64,000 nucleotides of DNA from the NCBI GenBank assembly GCA_037043455.1, contig JAWPHD010010372.1, positions 1 to 64,000 of the forward strand, given 5' to 3'. This document shows, piece by piece, positions 1-13,800 of the stretch. This DNA is from Cyrtodaria siliqua. Lineage: Eukaryota > Mollusca > Bivalvia > Adapedonta > Hiatellidae. How positions within the stretch are numbered: the first letter of the stretch is position 1; the number at the start of each line of letters is the position of its first letter. The notes beneath the pieces are model-generated. The model saw only the letters and a program-made list of their open reading frames with translations. It searched no databases and was not told where the DNA came from. The position numbers and the translations under genes were made by a program.

Positions 1-480
1 GATTTTGACCATGAAACAATATGCACATCTTGACATCATAGGTAAGCATCCTGTAAAGTTTCGAAGCAATCGATTGAAAAGCGTGGGAGGAGATAGACAC
101 ACAAGATATTTTTACGTAAAATTTGATGAAAAAATGGCCATAACTCCGGTAATACTGGGTCAATTTTGAAACAAAATGCATGTCTTGACATCATAGGTAA
201 GCATCCTGTAGTTTGGAAGCAATCGATTGAAAAGTGTGTGAGTGAATAGAACACAAGATATTTTGACGTAAAATTTGACAAAAAAGGCGCCATAACTCCG
301 GTAATACTAGGTCGATTTTGACGCCGATATGCACATCTTGATATCAAAGGTAAGCATCCTGTAAAGTTTCGAAGTAATCGGTTGAAAACTGTGGGAGGAA
401 ATCGAAACACAAACTTTTCGGGACGGACGGAAAGACTTCCGTACGTACAGACGGACATGGCTAATGCTATATGCCCCCTC
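1..480 (-). repeat. Composite repeat with ~160 bp tandem cores, GGACGG tract and TATGCCCCC end
   Basis: Two to three degenerate cores (each with CCATAACTCCGGTAATAC and CATCCTGTA) are followed by a GGACGGACGG tract and a TATGCCCCC end. Read on the minus strand the order is end, microsatellite, cores, as in the pearl-like repeats of this window. It is cut by the window edge and lies sense to HEATR1. Confidence 0.6.
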
Positions 481-1562
481 ACCATTCGTTTCGTTTCTTT
501 ATCTAAATTTAAAATAAAGGTCAGGTGCACATTATACTTTACAATTGTGCAAAATTTCATTCAAAAACCTTGTACGATTTAGGAAGAGTTCACACCACAA
601 ATTATTTTGCCTATACATGTATATTACATTTAGGACAAAAATTCAAGGTTCTGTAACTCTGTTCTGTATTTATTTTTTCCGAATTTAAAGTAATTGAATT
701 GAATTGAATTGGGGTTTTAAGGCGCACCAACACATGAAAGGTTATACATGGCGCCTAACAGGAATGAACATGCCAGGCTCATCCTCCATGTACATCGAGA
801 TAAAATATGGAGAATGGGCCTAGAACCTTCTCACCTGCAGAACTGCAGAGTTACTGCAAATTCTATTGTAGACACTCCATTTACGCTGCAGCTACGTTTA
901 TTGTTTTTCTGCCACTGCTCTACTCTAGTGATTTGAGCAAGATGGCACCTGAAACAATGCAGGGGTCAGGATGAAGACCTTTAATGAGCATGAACAAAAG
1001 AATTTAAAGTAAAAGTCAAGGTGCACATCTTCACCTGATACTTTATGATCTTGCAAAATTTCATTGAAAAAGATTGAACGGTTAATGAGAAGTTCACGAC
1101 ACAAATTATTTTCCCTATATTTTACAAACAGGATGAAATTCAAAGTTTTTCCGAATTTAAAATTAAAGTCATGTGCACATCTTCACATCATACTATACAT
1201 TGAAAAAGCTTGAATGGTGTAAGATTTGGCGTCACAAAAAAGTGTGACGTACGGACAGACAAGGGCAACTCTATGTTGGACATATAAAAAGGGGACATAT
1301 AAAATTGCATTGAAGCAACAGTTTACTGTGACCTTGCCCTTTGACCTAGTGACCTTAAAACCAATAGGTATCTTCCCTCCACTAGTTCAAAGGTTAGAGA
1401 GGACATGAAATTCATATGGACGAAAGAATTCAGAGACAAACCGATAAAGTATCAGCTCTAAATGATGTCCACCCCGACACCCCCCACTTTGACATAGTTT
1501 GAGAGTGAAAATCTGCCACTCCAAATCATCCCTACCAATAACAATTAACTATTATTGTTTAC
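481..1562. repeat. Degenerate composite repeats and a SINE-tail-like segment, no gene
   Basis: Two related segments (about 490-680 and 960-1260) repeat GAATTTAAA, GGTGCACAT, TTGCAAAATTTCATT and GTTCACG-type words, the second ending in GACGTACGGACAGAC. Between them, 690-800 holds GAATTGAATT, GGTTTTAAGGCGCACCAAC and GGTTATACATGGCGCC, whose reverse complement recurs at 63284-63380. No exon of HEATR1 was found here. Confidence 0.5.
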
Positions 1563-1820
1563 CTTGGCCAGAATATGCTGCATCGTCTCAACAATGTTCG
1601 GTTTCAGGTTCGCCTTATGCAACAACTGTGCCAGTATCATATAAGATGCGGCCTTGTATTCCGGGATGGTGGATTTCATACCCCGACTCAAGTGGGGCAA
1701 CAGTGTGGCTAACAACTCCTCCTTCACGCCCCCGGCATCCAGCACACCAATTACAGCTGTCGCGTAGAATGAGAACAGCACACGGCACTTTGGAACAGTC
1801 GCACCCTCGTCACTTAAAAT
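1563..1820 (-). CDS. HEATR1: HEATR1 coding exon 5 (residues 203-288), last in window
   Basis: This 86-codon exon follows a pyrimidine-rich tract ending CTGTAG and ends AAG|GTAAAC. It reads ILSDEGATVPKCRVLFSFYA, then LLPHLSRGMKSTIPEYKAASYM in separate parts of the exon, matching the HEAT-like segment after the exon 4 motif. The acceptor is chosen because it keeps phase 0. A second AG six bases inside the exon would break the frame. Confidence 0.88.
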
Positions 1821-4800
1821 CTACAGTAAATAAAAAGAATGATGGTTTATATATGTATTTAGAGTTCCATCAAACTATCATTAAATAATTTAAGGTACCA
1901 GCTGAAATATTAATAATTAAAGGATCATAACTCTGCCTTAAGTCGATGGACCAGAACAGCAGACTATATATGCAACTAGACTATTAAAGGAGGAAATAAA
2001 GATAATAAAGGTAAATGCTAAATTTAGAAATTCCAGGTAAGAAAGTTTGATACAAAATATTCTGACAACACATCTATGTATTATTGTGTAATTTAAATTT
2101 AGAAATTCCAGGTAAAAAGGTTTGATAAGAAAATTTCTCACAACACATCCAAGTTATTCATTAACCGCAAAATAAAAATAAATATTTGCCATTATGACAA
2201 CATGGAAATGGAAGTTTGTTGATTTAAGCAAGAGAGCCAAATGGCCCCGAATTGCTCACCTGATCATATTGTCTCATAGCGGACACCTGCAAAACTAACA
2301 GAAGTGGGTGAGATAGAGATAAAAAGAGCTTATGGGTTGAGACATTAGTGACCCCAGGGTAATGGTGAATATAAATCTATTTTATTATCATAAATGTAGA
2401 CTACATGCAAAATATCAAAACTGTAGCCAAGACTTTTAGAAATGTTATTTTTATTTTTTTAACCCTTTTTCTACATACAGTCAAACCTGGCTTAAGAGAC
2501 TGCTCAAGGGGAAGACCAAAAGTGGTCTCTTATTACAGGCTCTAACATAATTTACCTTCTGTTAAATATGTACTTTGTATATACTGTACATGAGTGTAAA
2601 TGTTTGTTTTTTGTGAAAACAGATAATTAATTGTATTAAAACATGTAAGTTGATAAATTATTTATTTAAACATGATTCTTTGTATTTTATCATTTAAGTC
2701 TATAATGTGCCAACTTTTTTTATTTTATAACGCCGAATTATAAACCTGTCCCCATATTTAGTAGCATTACCAATAACAACCAAAGTGAAACGACATCCAG
2801 ATGCAAAAACAATTAATTTATGATGAAATTTGTTTGTATTTCAACATATTTCTTTGTAATGACCGAATAAACTGTATCAGCAATAATAACAACCTGAATT
2901 TCATGTTCCTGTAAAATCCACTTACTTGGGGGCCACTTGACTTTGTAATTTTTAATCAGCTGTTAAAAATAGTGAGTTAAAATTATGACCGTTGCGATCA
3001 TGTGACCTTAAACAATTATTATGCTACCCAATCACTTCGTCGTATAAATATAACTTTATCAATATTTATGAGGATACTTGACAGTATTGACCAATCACAG
3101 CTTTGAATCAAAAAAACTTATAAATACAGCGATTTTTTCACCCTTTGGGAATGGTACCGGTACCCATTCAATTGGGAAAATTTGCGGCATTTTGCCATAA
3201 TTTGGAAATTTTTCACTATCAAACAAAATCAATATTGTATGCTTAAATACATTGCAAACACATTACCATGTATACATTTTCTTCTAGTATTTCATTACCC
3301 TCACTTAAAATAATATAGTTCCCCACTTCTTCTCTTTAAATAAAGTTTCACTCGAAATACATTTTTCGGCACTACTTATATAAGGAAATAAAATACTGGA
3401 GTATTTATGAATTCTTCTGATCTTCTGGTCATCGGTATTGAAACTTATTAATTGGCACTTATACTCAATATCGCCTGCAGGGGAATGATTGAATGGAATT
3501 ACGCAGTCGTTGGTCGTGTTAGACGACAGGTGGTCGCTTATTGCAGTATAAATTAATAGCAAATTTTATTGCGAAGAACTCTGAAGTGGTCGCTTATGGC
3601 AAGCGGGCGCTTAAAACATGTGGTCGTATGACCAGGTTTGACTGTAGTTCTATATTTAAATCTAAGAAACATATGAGAACTATGCCTTGCAGTTTGAGAT
3701 TTTTCAAGACACGCAAACCATTGAAATTTTATATAAGTCTATGTAAAACATAGAAATCTCTATATACAAATTCTGAGGCAAACAAAAGTTAAAGGATGTA
3801 GATGTGTGGACAGTCACAATCACTGGCACTCCATACAGATTGATAGAAAGAAAGAAGGCTAGACAGAATACATATGTTATATGTAACACAATACCAAACT
3901 GGTCTAGATATGTTATTTATAACACAATACATAACTGGTCTAGTGTGTTATGTTTAAAATAAGGCTAAATATGTTGCATGTAACACGAGACCGAATTGGT
4001 ATAAAATGTTATATATAACACAATACCAACTGGTCTAAATATGCTATATATATAACCCAAGACTAACTATGTTATATATAACACGAGACTGAAATGGTAT
4101 AAAATGTTACGTATAACACAAGACAGAACTGGTCTAAATGTTATATATAACACGAGACAAAATTGTCTAAAATATATACCAAAAGAACGATTTGGTCTAA
4201 ACATGTTATATATAACACAAGATCAAATTGGTCTAAATATGTTATGCATAAAACAAGACCAAAATGGTCTAAATGAGTTATATATAACACAAGATCAAAT
4301 TGGTCTAAATATGTTATGCATAAAACAAGATCGAATTGATCCAAATATGTTTAAATATGTCTAAATATGTTATATATAACACAAGAACAAATTGGTCTAA
4401 AACGATATATATATATATAAATGTGAGACAAATTATCAATTAAAAAGATAAATATATATATATATATAACACAAGAAAGAATTGGTCAAAATATGTTATA
4501 TACAACACAAGACCGAAATTGGTCTGAGGCACTTTTTTCCAGATTTGTTTGTGATTACAAACATGTAAGGTAAGTTTGGCATATATTTGTTTACAGTTTT
4601 ATTATATTAGTAGAAGGGCATTCCACGGAACACTTGTGTCACCTGTCGTGTGCTTATTTCAGCCAGGTTATGAGCTTGGTTAGGTTGCAGGTTAAAGTTT
4701 TATGAAAAGGGGCATAACTCATATTTAACAACATTCCTTGAGATAAGATGAAATTGTGTGTGAAGTTTTATGAAAATAGGTGAAATACTTTTCAAGTTAT

Positions 4801-7800
4801 GTTCAAGGTTAGGTTGCAGGTTTAAGTGTGACAGAAGACGATGACAGGCAAAGTGTCTGCCAGGCTATGCATGGGCCACAAACATGTCATAGCAGTTTTT
4901 AGTGCAAACCATTTTCTGTGGTGTGGCAATTTTTAAAGGATTATATTTTCTTCAGGAAAAATCTGTTTGTTAAAAGCTTTCATAAGAACAATAAGAATTA
5001 AAGACAACTGCGAATGGTAGACAAAGCCATGTTTTAACAAATGAAAACCCAGTAGGTGCTGTTTTTGACAGCTGCTGGTGGAAAAATATCTGAACTGGAT
5101 GTAGAGTTTTCATTTCTTCTATTGTATATGCAGCAATAACGCATCAGACTAAAGGAATATCTCAAGGGGAGCAACTACTATTGAAAGTTAGTATATACAC
5201 AGTTTATCTCCCTTGTGTTAAGGAAATAATGGTCTGATGAATAAAATTGCAATCGTTCATTGTTCATAAATTATTTCAGGTAATTTCTTGTTTCTATAGC
5301 TACTCTGATCCTACAGTTGGAGCAGGGCTTCTAAAATTTTAAAATGCAAATCGGTCCAGGTTTTTAACTGCCGTAAGAATCGCACTTATTTTGAAAAAAT
5401 CACTAAAATCGCCGTACCCCACCCACCATGTCAGCTTCACCATGCATATTTTCCGTTAAGTCATTGATATAGAGAACTATTTAAAACGTATGTTTGTATT
5501 ATATTTGTATTGTTTATAACTTACTTTATCACAATTTGTACATTTTAATGACTGACATCATGTCTTCGCTTTACTGAATGAATAATTTTCATTCAATATT
5601 AAAATTGTTGATCATTTGAGGAATTGAACCGGAAGTGTCTAATAAACTGGGTAGGTATAAAACGCGGACAAACACGCGCGGACTAGCGGATTATATACGA
5701 TTTTACATAAATTTGAGTAATATCGTTTTTCATTAATTAGCTTAATTAATACCAAATGTTACGACTAACGCAAACAATTTCGGTCCGACTTAAAAAAACA
5801 AGAGGTCAATGACCTTGAAGCTCTACTGATTGATTTTGATTTCAGGAAGTAGTCGCTACAGACTCGTTTTTGAAAAATTATTTTTAGCCGTGGCGGCCAT
5901 CTTGAATTTCAGGCCGACCTGAAATTTTCCTAGGATCAATTAGACATCAAGAGCAACATTCCTGTGAAGTTTCATGAAAATCCGTCAAGTAGTTTCAGAG
6001 GAATAGTCGCTACAAGTTTTCATTATATAACTCTATGTAAACAAAGTTGGCCGCTGACAGCCATGTTTAACATCGAATCAAAACGATTTTTGACAAGGAC
6101 TAACATCATGTCATGCTGATCATTTTAGAAAAAGTCCCATATCAATATCACTTATAGTTTTCAAGAAGTAGTCGCTACAAACTTGTATTTTGAAAATCTA
6201 TTTTTAGCCATGGCAGCCATCTTGAATTTCCGGCCGAACTGAAATATTGCTAGGATCAATTAGACATCAAGAGCAACATTCCTGTGAAGTTTCATGAAAA
6301 TCCGTCAAGTAGTTTCGGAGGAGTAGTCGCTACAAGTTTTCATCATATAACTCTATGTAAACAAAGATGCCCACTGGCAGCCATGTTTAACGTCGAATCA
6401 AAAAAATGTTTGACTCTGATAACCATCATGTCATGCTGATCAGTTTACAAAAAGTCCCATATCAATATCACTTATAGTTTTCAAGACGTAGTCGCTAGAA
6501 ACTTCTTTTTTAAAAATCTATTTTTAGCTGTGGCGGCCATCTTGAATTTCTGGCCGATCTGAAATTTTGCTAGGATCAATTAGACATTAAGAGCAACATT
6601 CCTGTGAAGTTTCATGAAAATCCGTCGAGTAGTTTCAGAGGAGTAGTCGCTACAAGTTTTCATTATATAACTCTATGTAAACAAAGATGGCCGCTGGCAG
6701 CCATGTTTAACGTCGAATCAAACGATTTTCGACAAGGACCAACATCATGTCAAGCTGATCATTTTAGAAAAAGTCCCATATCAATATCACTTATAGTTTT
6801 CAAGAAGTAGTCGCTACAAACTTGTTTTTTAAAAACCTATTTTTGGATCTGGCGGCCATCTTGGATTTCACATCAACATGTATTTTTGCTAGGATCAACT
6901 AGACTTCATGGGCAACATTTCTGTAAAGTTTCATGAAAATCCATTCAGTAGTTTCAGAGGAGAAGTCGCTACAAAAAAAAGTTTACGGACAGACAGACGG
7001 ACAGACAGACAGACGGACGCCGCACCACGGCATAAGCTCTGCTGATCTCTGATCAGTAGAGCTAAAAACGGTGTCAGGTTTGATCACTTTCCTTAATTAA
7101 TTTCATTAATATTATACTTAAAGTTATTGTAAAAAAAAAATCAAACAAACAATTAACACATCTCGGTATTTTAATGACGCAAACAAATTTCAGTCCCATC
7201 TTTGGCCACTTTAAAAAACAAACCGACACAAGCAAACAGGCTAACACCTTACGACTAACGGTATATCAAAGAAATTACAGACGGTAACACTCGCTTCTGT
7301 GAACCGGCAGAACGCGTGATATACTTTCACTGATCACACATCAAAGGCGTGCTACATGGCTATAGACTCTTCCGGAAAACTCCCTACTATCGGTAATGGT
7401 TTAGTCCAAATTGACCTACTTTCGCACAGCGAGTGACAAACAATCGTGTTATGGATCAAAGAATATTGCCGCAAGGCATATTTTAGGTGTGAAGGGTAAT
7501 TGTAGATTTTTTAACGACCGATAGATACAATATCTGGGACCGATTTAATCTGGGACCGATTTAAACAGAGATTTTGAAAAGAAAAACGGTCTGGAGACAC
7601 AGACACAGGTCTGGGAACCGATAAACCGGCGATTTTAGAAGCCCTGAGTTGGAGACAAACAAACAACAATACATTTTACATTGTATGTATTAACAGTCAC
7701 GTGCGAGGTATTGTTGACCTAGACTCACCTTGACCGCATGAGGAACCATGTCGCAGATGTAGGACAGGAAGCCCTTATTCGTCATACATTGGTTCACCAA

Positions 7801-10800
7801 TGTCGTTCTGGACAGATGCACACCTGCCTTCTGTTTAAAAGAATGTAAACTCTCATTATTGTTTGATTATACTTTGAAGACAAATTTCATCTGACAGTGA
7901 AACAGACATTTTCAGTGGTAAAAAAACCCCACAAAATCTTGCTTTTAAAATCGGTTGAGAAATAAAAAATCATGTGCGAAAGTTGTTTTTGATAGGACAT
8001 TTTCAATGCAAAATTCAGCCACACACATTTTTTTTTCATTTTTTTTATTCAAAAATGGTTTTAATGTGAATTACCGGTAAGACACTTAACGTTTTGTAGC
8101 AAAACAATCAACATACTGTCAGAAGTTATTTGAGATTTCATAATTTATGCTGTCCCAGCATTTACATGAAAAAAGCCCCACCAAAAAAGCATTTTGGCTA
8201 CATAAAATATTGTTACAACATACTAGTCTACTTATCTTCATTTATTATGTAGATATGCACTTTTCCCTCATATTTGAGTGATCTGCTAAATTTTACTCAT
8301 TCAAGACTTTCTCAGACTAGAAGCAAGACAGAATACCTCGTAACATTGCGATGTTATAAAGAGACATGAGAATAAAAAGTGGCACCCATGTTATTAGCGT
8401 AACATTCTGTTTAAAAGATATACAAAATGTACAGAAAATATGGATAAATTACTTGATAGTAAAAGGCACTGATATAGTATTCTCAATATCTGCATTACCT
8501 TATACAACAGGTATCTGATGGCAACAAAATCTTCAGAAATCATCTTAGACAGTAGGATGTTTTTTAATTTTGTTGGATATTTTTTATTGAAATTGTAGTA
8601 TATTTTTTACAATTTTGGTTTATTCTCATTTTCAAACCTTATTTGAATACCAACATAGTATTTATGACAGTGCAAAAAGACAAAACAATGACGATACCTG
8701 AAGAGGCTGCATCCAGTCCCATTTCGAGGCTGTCCTGGAGTCAAATTTGATGAGCTGTAGTACTCGGACAAATATCTTACTCTCATGGTACGGGAGGAAG
8801 CACATCAACAACACGTCCGTATTGTAGAAATGGATGTGGAACCTACATTCAAATAAAGTGTGATCATTTGAATTGAAATGAATTTTAATTATTGGCTCAT
8901 CAACACATAAAAGGTTATTTAGAGGCGCCCTTGAGAAGGTAGAACAATACACAGGAATCCTGAAAGCGACACTACTCTTTCTAATGTAGAGATGCTCATG
9001 TTTTTTATGTGGTTGGAGGATAAACTCCGATACATGGGACTGCCTGGAATACGTCCCCATCTGAAGGAAAAGGCTATGGGAAAGTGTCTTGCTCAAGAAT
9101 GCAGACAAACGGAATGTGGTGCCAGTGAGGCTTCATTGTGGCTTTCTAGGCTATTGTTTTTTTTGTATTATATTTACACGAGCATATTTGTGTTTTACTT
9201 ATATTGCCTATTGATGCTGCCTTGTTGGTTAGAGATTAGATCATGGCAGGGATTTCTTTATTTACACTGTCCTGTTTTAATGGGATGACAGTATATATGT
9301 TGCCACTGACCGTTCCAAGGCGGTAGCCCTATTGTCAACCCTTTTGTTTTGTGATGTCGTTTGCATTTTTTATTACTTTTGCCTTCTCGTTTGTCTGTTT
9401 GCGTGTTTGTTTTTCTGTTTTGTGATTGACTGTCGTCCTTGAATGCTGCTTTCCCTGTCCGGTATTTTTATCTTTCTTTGAACCCGGGTCCTCCAGACTT
9501 CATGTCCACCATGCTATCCACTGGGCCAAGCCAGCAAACACTAACTTTGAGTTTATATAATCTAAAATACATATTTGATTTGTTTCGAACAAAACATCTA
9601 AAGTAAACCATTTTGCCACTATAATTTTGCAGTTTCTCTATATAAACATAAACATTTATGCAGTGTTTTTTTATGACACACAAAGGGTTAGCCCTGTTTC
9701 ATAAAAAAAAACATTAAAAATGTGTTTGCTGGTGGGGTAGGGGAGAGGGTGGGGGAAGAGCCCTTTCTAACGCATCTAATACCAGTATATAGTTGCTCGT
9801 CTACATAGAGAAATGGGAATTTGTCGAGCATTGATCCAAGTTTGTTAAACCGACATTCCTAATTACCTATCAAAATATAGTTTAACTCCTTTAAAGATCT
9901 GAAAGTTTGCCATTAAATTCTGAGGGCTAAATGTCAAACTACTGTATCTTGTTCTTTATTTATATATAGTTACAATAGTCTCGCGTGTTCTTTATTTATA
10001 TATAGTTACAATAGTCTCGCATGTTCTTTATTTATGTGTAGTTACAAAAGTCTCGCGTGTTATTTATTTATATATAGTTACAATAGTCTCGCATGTTCTT
10101 TATTTATATATAGTTACAATTGTCTCGCATGTTCTTTATTATATATAGTTACAATAGTCTCGCATGTTCTTTATTTATATATAGTTATAATAGTCTCGCA
10201 TGTTCTTTATTTATATATAGTTACAATTGTCTCGCATGTTCTTTATTATATATAGTTACAATAGTCTCGCATGTTCTTTATTTATATATAGTAACAATAG
10301 TCTTGCATGTTCTTTATTTATATATAGTTACAATCGTTTCGCATGTTCTTTATTTATATATACTTACAATAGTCTCGCGTGTTATTTATATATAGTTACA
10401 ATAGTCTCGCACGTTCTTTATTTATATATAGTTACAATAGTCTCGGGTGTTCTTTATTTATGTATAGTTACAATAGTTTCGTGTGTTCTTTATTTATATA
10501 TAGTTACAATAGTCTCGCGTGTTATTTATATATAGTTACTATAGTCTCGCATGTTCTTTATTTATGTATAGTTACAATAGTCTCGCATATTCTTTATTTA
10601 TATATATAGTTACAATAGTTTCGTGTGTTCTTTATTTATATATAGTTACAATAGTCTCGCGTGTTCTTTATTTATATATAGTTACAATAGTCCCGCATGT
10701 TCTTTATTTATATATAGTTACAATAGTCTCGCGTGTTATTTATTTATATATAGTCACAATAGTCTCGCATGTTCTTTATTTATATATAGTTACAATAGTC

Positions 10801-13800
10801 TCGCATATTCTTTATTTATATATAGTTACAATAGTCTCGCATGTTCTTTATTTATATATAGTTACAATAGTCTCGCGTGTTATTTATTTATATATAGTTA
10901 CAATAGTCTCGCATGTTCTTTATTTATATACAGTTACAATAGTCTCGTGTGTTCTTTATTATATATAGTTACAATAGTCTCGCATGTTCTTTATTTACAT
11001 ATAGTCACAATAGTCTCGCGTGTTCTTTATTTATATATAGTTACAATAGTCTCGCATGTTCTTTATTTATATATAGTTACAATAGTCTCGCATGTTCTTT
11101 ATTTATATATAGTTACAATAGTCTCGCATGTTCTTTATTTATATATAGTTACAATAGTCTCGCGTGTTATTTATTTATATATAGTTACAATAGTCTCGCA
11201 TATTCTTTATTTATATATAGTTACAATAGTCTCGCATGTTCTTTATTTATATACAGTTACAATAGTCTCGCATGTTCTTTATTTATATAAAGTTACAATA
11301 GTCTCGCGTGTTCTTTATTTATATATAGTTACAATAGTCTCGCATGTTCTTTATTTATATACAGTTACAATAGTCTCGCATGTTCTTTATTTATATATAG
11401 TGACAATAGTCTCGCATGTTCTTTATTTATATATAGTTACAATAGTCTCGCATGTTCTTTATTTATATATAGTTACAATAGTCTCGCGTGTTATTTATTT
11501 ATATATAGTTACAATAGTCTCGCATATTCTTTATTTATATATAGTTACAATAGTCTCGCATGTTCTTTATTTATATACAGTTACAATAGTCTCGCATGTT
11601 CTTTATTTATATATAGTGACAATAGTCTCGCATGTTCTTTATTTATATAAAGTTACAATAGTCTCGCGTGTTCTTTATTTATATATAGTTACAATAGTCT
11701 CGCATGTTCTTTATTTATATATAGTGACAATAGTCTCGCATGTTCTTTATTTATATATAGTGACAATAGTCTCGCATGTTCTTTATTTACATATAGTCAC
11801 AATAGTCTCGCGTGTTCTTTATTTATATATAGTTACAATAGTCTCGCATGTTCTTTATTTATATACAGTTACAATAGTCTCGCATGTTCTTTATTTATAT
11901 ATAGTGACAATAGTCTCGCATGTTCTTTATTTATATATAGTGACAATAGTCTCGCATGTTCTTTATTTACATATAGTCACAATAGTCTCGCGTGTTCTTT
12001 ATTTATATATAGTTACAATAGTCTCGCATGTTCTTTATTTATATATAGTTATAATAGTCTCGCATATTCTTTATTTATATATATAGTTACAATAGTCTCG
12101 CATGTTCTTTATTTATATACAGTTACAATAGTCTCGCATGTTCTTTATTTATATATAGTGACAATAGTCTCGCATGTTCTTTATTTATATATAGTGACAA
12201 TAGTCTCGCATGTTCTTTATTTACATATAGTCACAATAGTCTCGCGTGTTCTTTATTTATATATAGTTACAATAGTCTCGCATGTTCTTTATTTACATAT
12301 AGTTACAATAGTTTCGTGTGTTCTTTATTTATATACAGTAACAATAGTCTTGCATGTTCTTTATTTATATATAGTTACAATAGTCTCGCGTGTTATTTAT
12401 TTATATATAGTTACAATAGTCTTGCATGTTCTTTATTTATATATAGTTACAATAGTCTCGCATGTTCTTTATTTACATATAGTTACAATAGTTTCGTGTG
12501 TTCTTTATTTATATACAGTAAAAATAGTCTTGCATGTTCTTTATTTATATATAGTTACAATAGTCTCGCGTGTTATTTATTTATATATAGTTACAATAGT
12601 CTTGCATGTTCTTTATTTATATATAGTTACAATAGTCTCGCATGTTCTTTATTTATATATAGTGACAATAGTCTCGCATGTTCTTTATTTATATACAGTT
12701 ACAATAGTCTCGCATGTTCTTTATTTATATATAGTGACAATAGTCTCGCATGTTCTTTATTTATATATAGTGACAATAGTCTCGCATGTTCTTTATTTAC
12801 ATATAGTCACAATAGTCTCGCGTGTTCTTTATTTATATATAGTTACAATAGTCTCGCATGTTCTTTATTTATATATAGTGACAATAGTCTCGCATGTTCT
12901 TTATTTATATATAGTGACAATAGTCTCGCATGTTCTTTATTTACATATAGTCACAATAGTCTCGCGTGTTCTTTATTTATATATAGTTACAATAGTCTCG
13001 CATGTTCTTTATTTACATATAGTTACAATAGTTTCGTGTGTTCTTTATTTATATACAGTAACAATAGTCTTGCATGTTCTTTATTTATATATAGTTACAA
13101 TAGTCTCGCGTGTTATTTATTTATATATAGTTACAATAGTCTTGCATGTTCTTTATTTATATATAGTTACAATAGTCTCGCATGTTCTTTATTTACATAT
13201 AGTTACAATAGTTTCGTGTGTTCTTTATTTATATACAGTAACAATAGTCTTGCATGTTCTTTATTTATATATAGTTACAATAGTCTCGCGTGTTATTTAT
13301 TTATATATAGTTACAATAGTCTTGCATGTTCTTTATTTATATATAGTTACAATAGTCTCGCATGTTCTTTATTTATATATAGTTACAATAGTCTCGCGTG
13401 TTATTTATTTATATATAGTTACAATAGTCTCGCATGTTCTTTATTTATATATAGTTATAATAGTCTCGCATGTTCTTTATTTATATATAGTTACAAAAGT
13501 CTCGCATGTTCTTTATTTATATACAGTTACAATAGTCTCGCATGTTCTTTATTTATATATAGTGACAATAGTCTCGCATGTTCTTTATTTATATATAGTG
13601 ACAATAGTCTCGCATGTTCTTTATTTACATATAGTCACAATAGTCTCGCGTGTTCTTTATTTATATATAGTTACAATAGTCTCGCATGTTCTTTATTTAT
13701 ATATAGTTACAATAGTCTCGCATGTTCTTTATTTATATATAGTGACAATAGTCTCGCATGTTCTTTATTTACATATAGTCACAATAGTCTCGCGTGTTCT

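Noticed and set aside
36..560. 174-codon minus-strand ORF
   Set aside because: It runs through degenerate ~160 bp repeat cores; the repeated residues (FSIDCF, MSRHAF-type words) mirror the DNA repeat.
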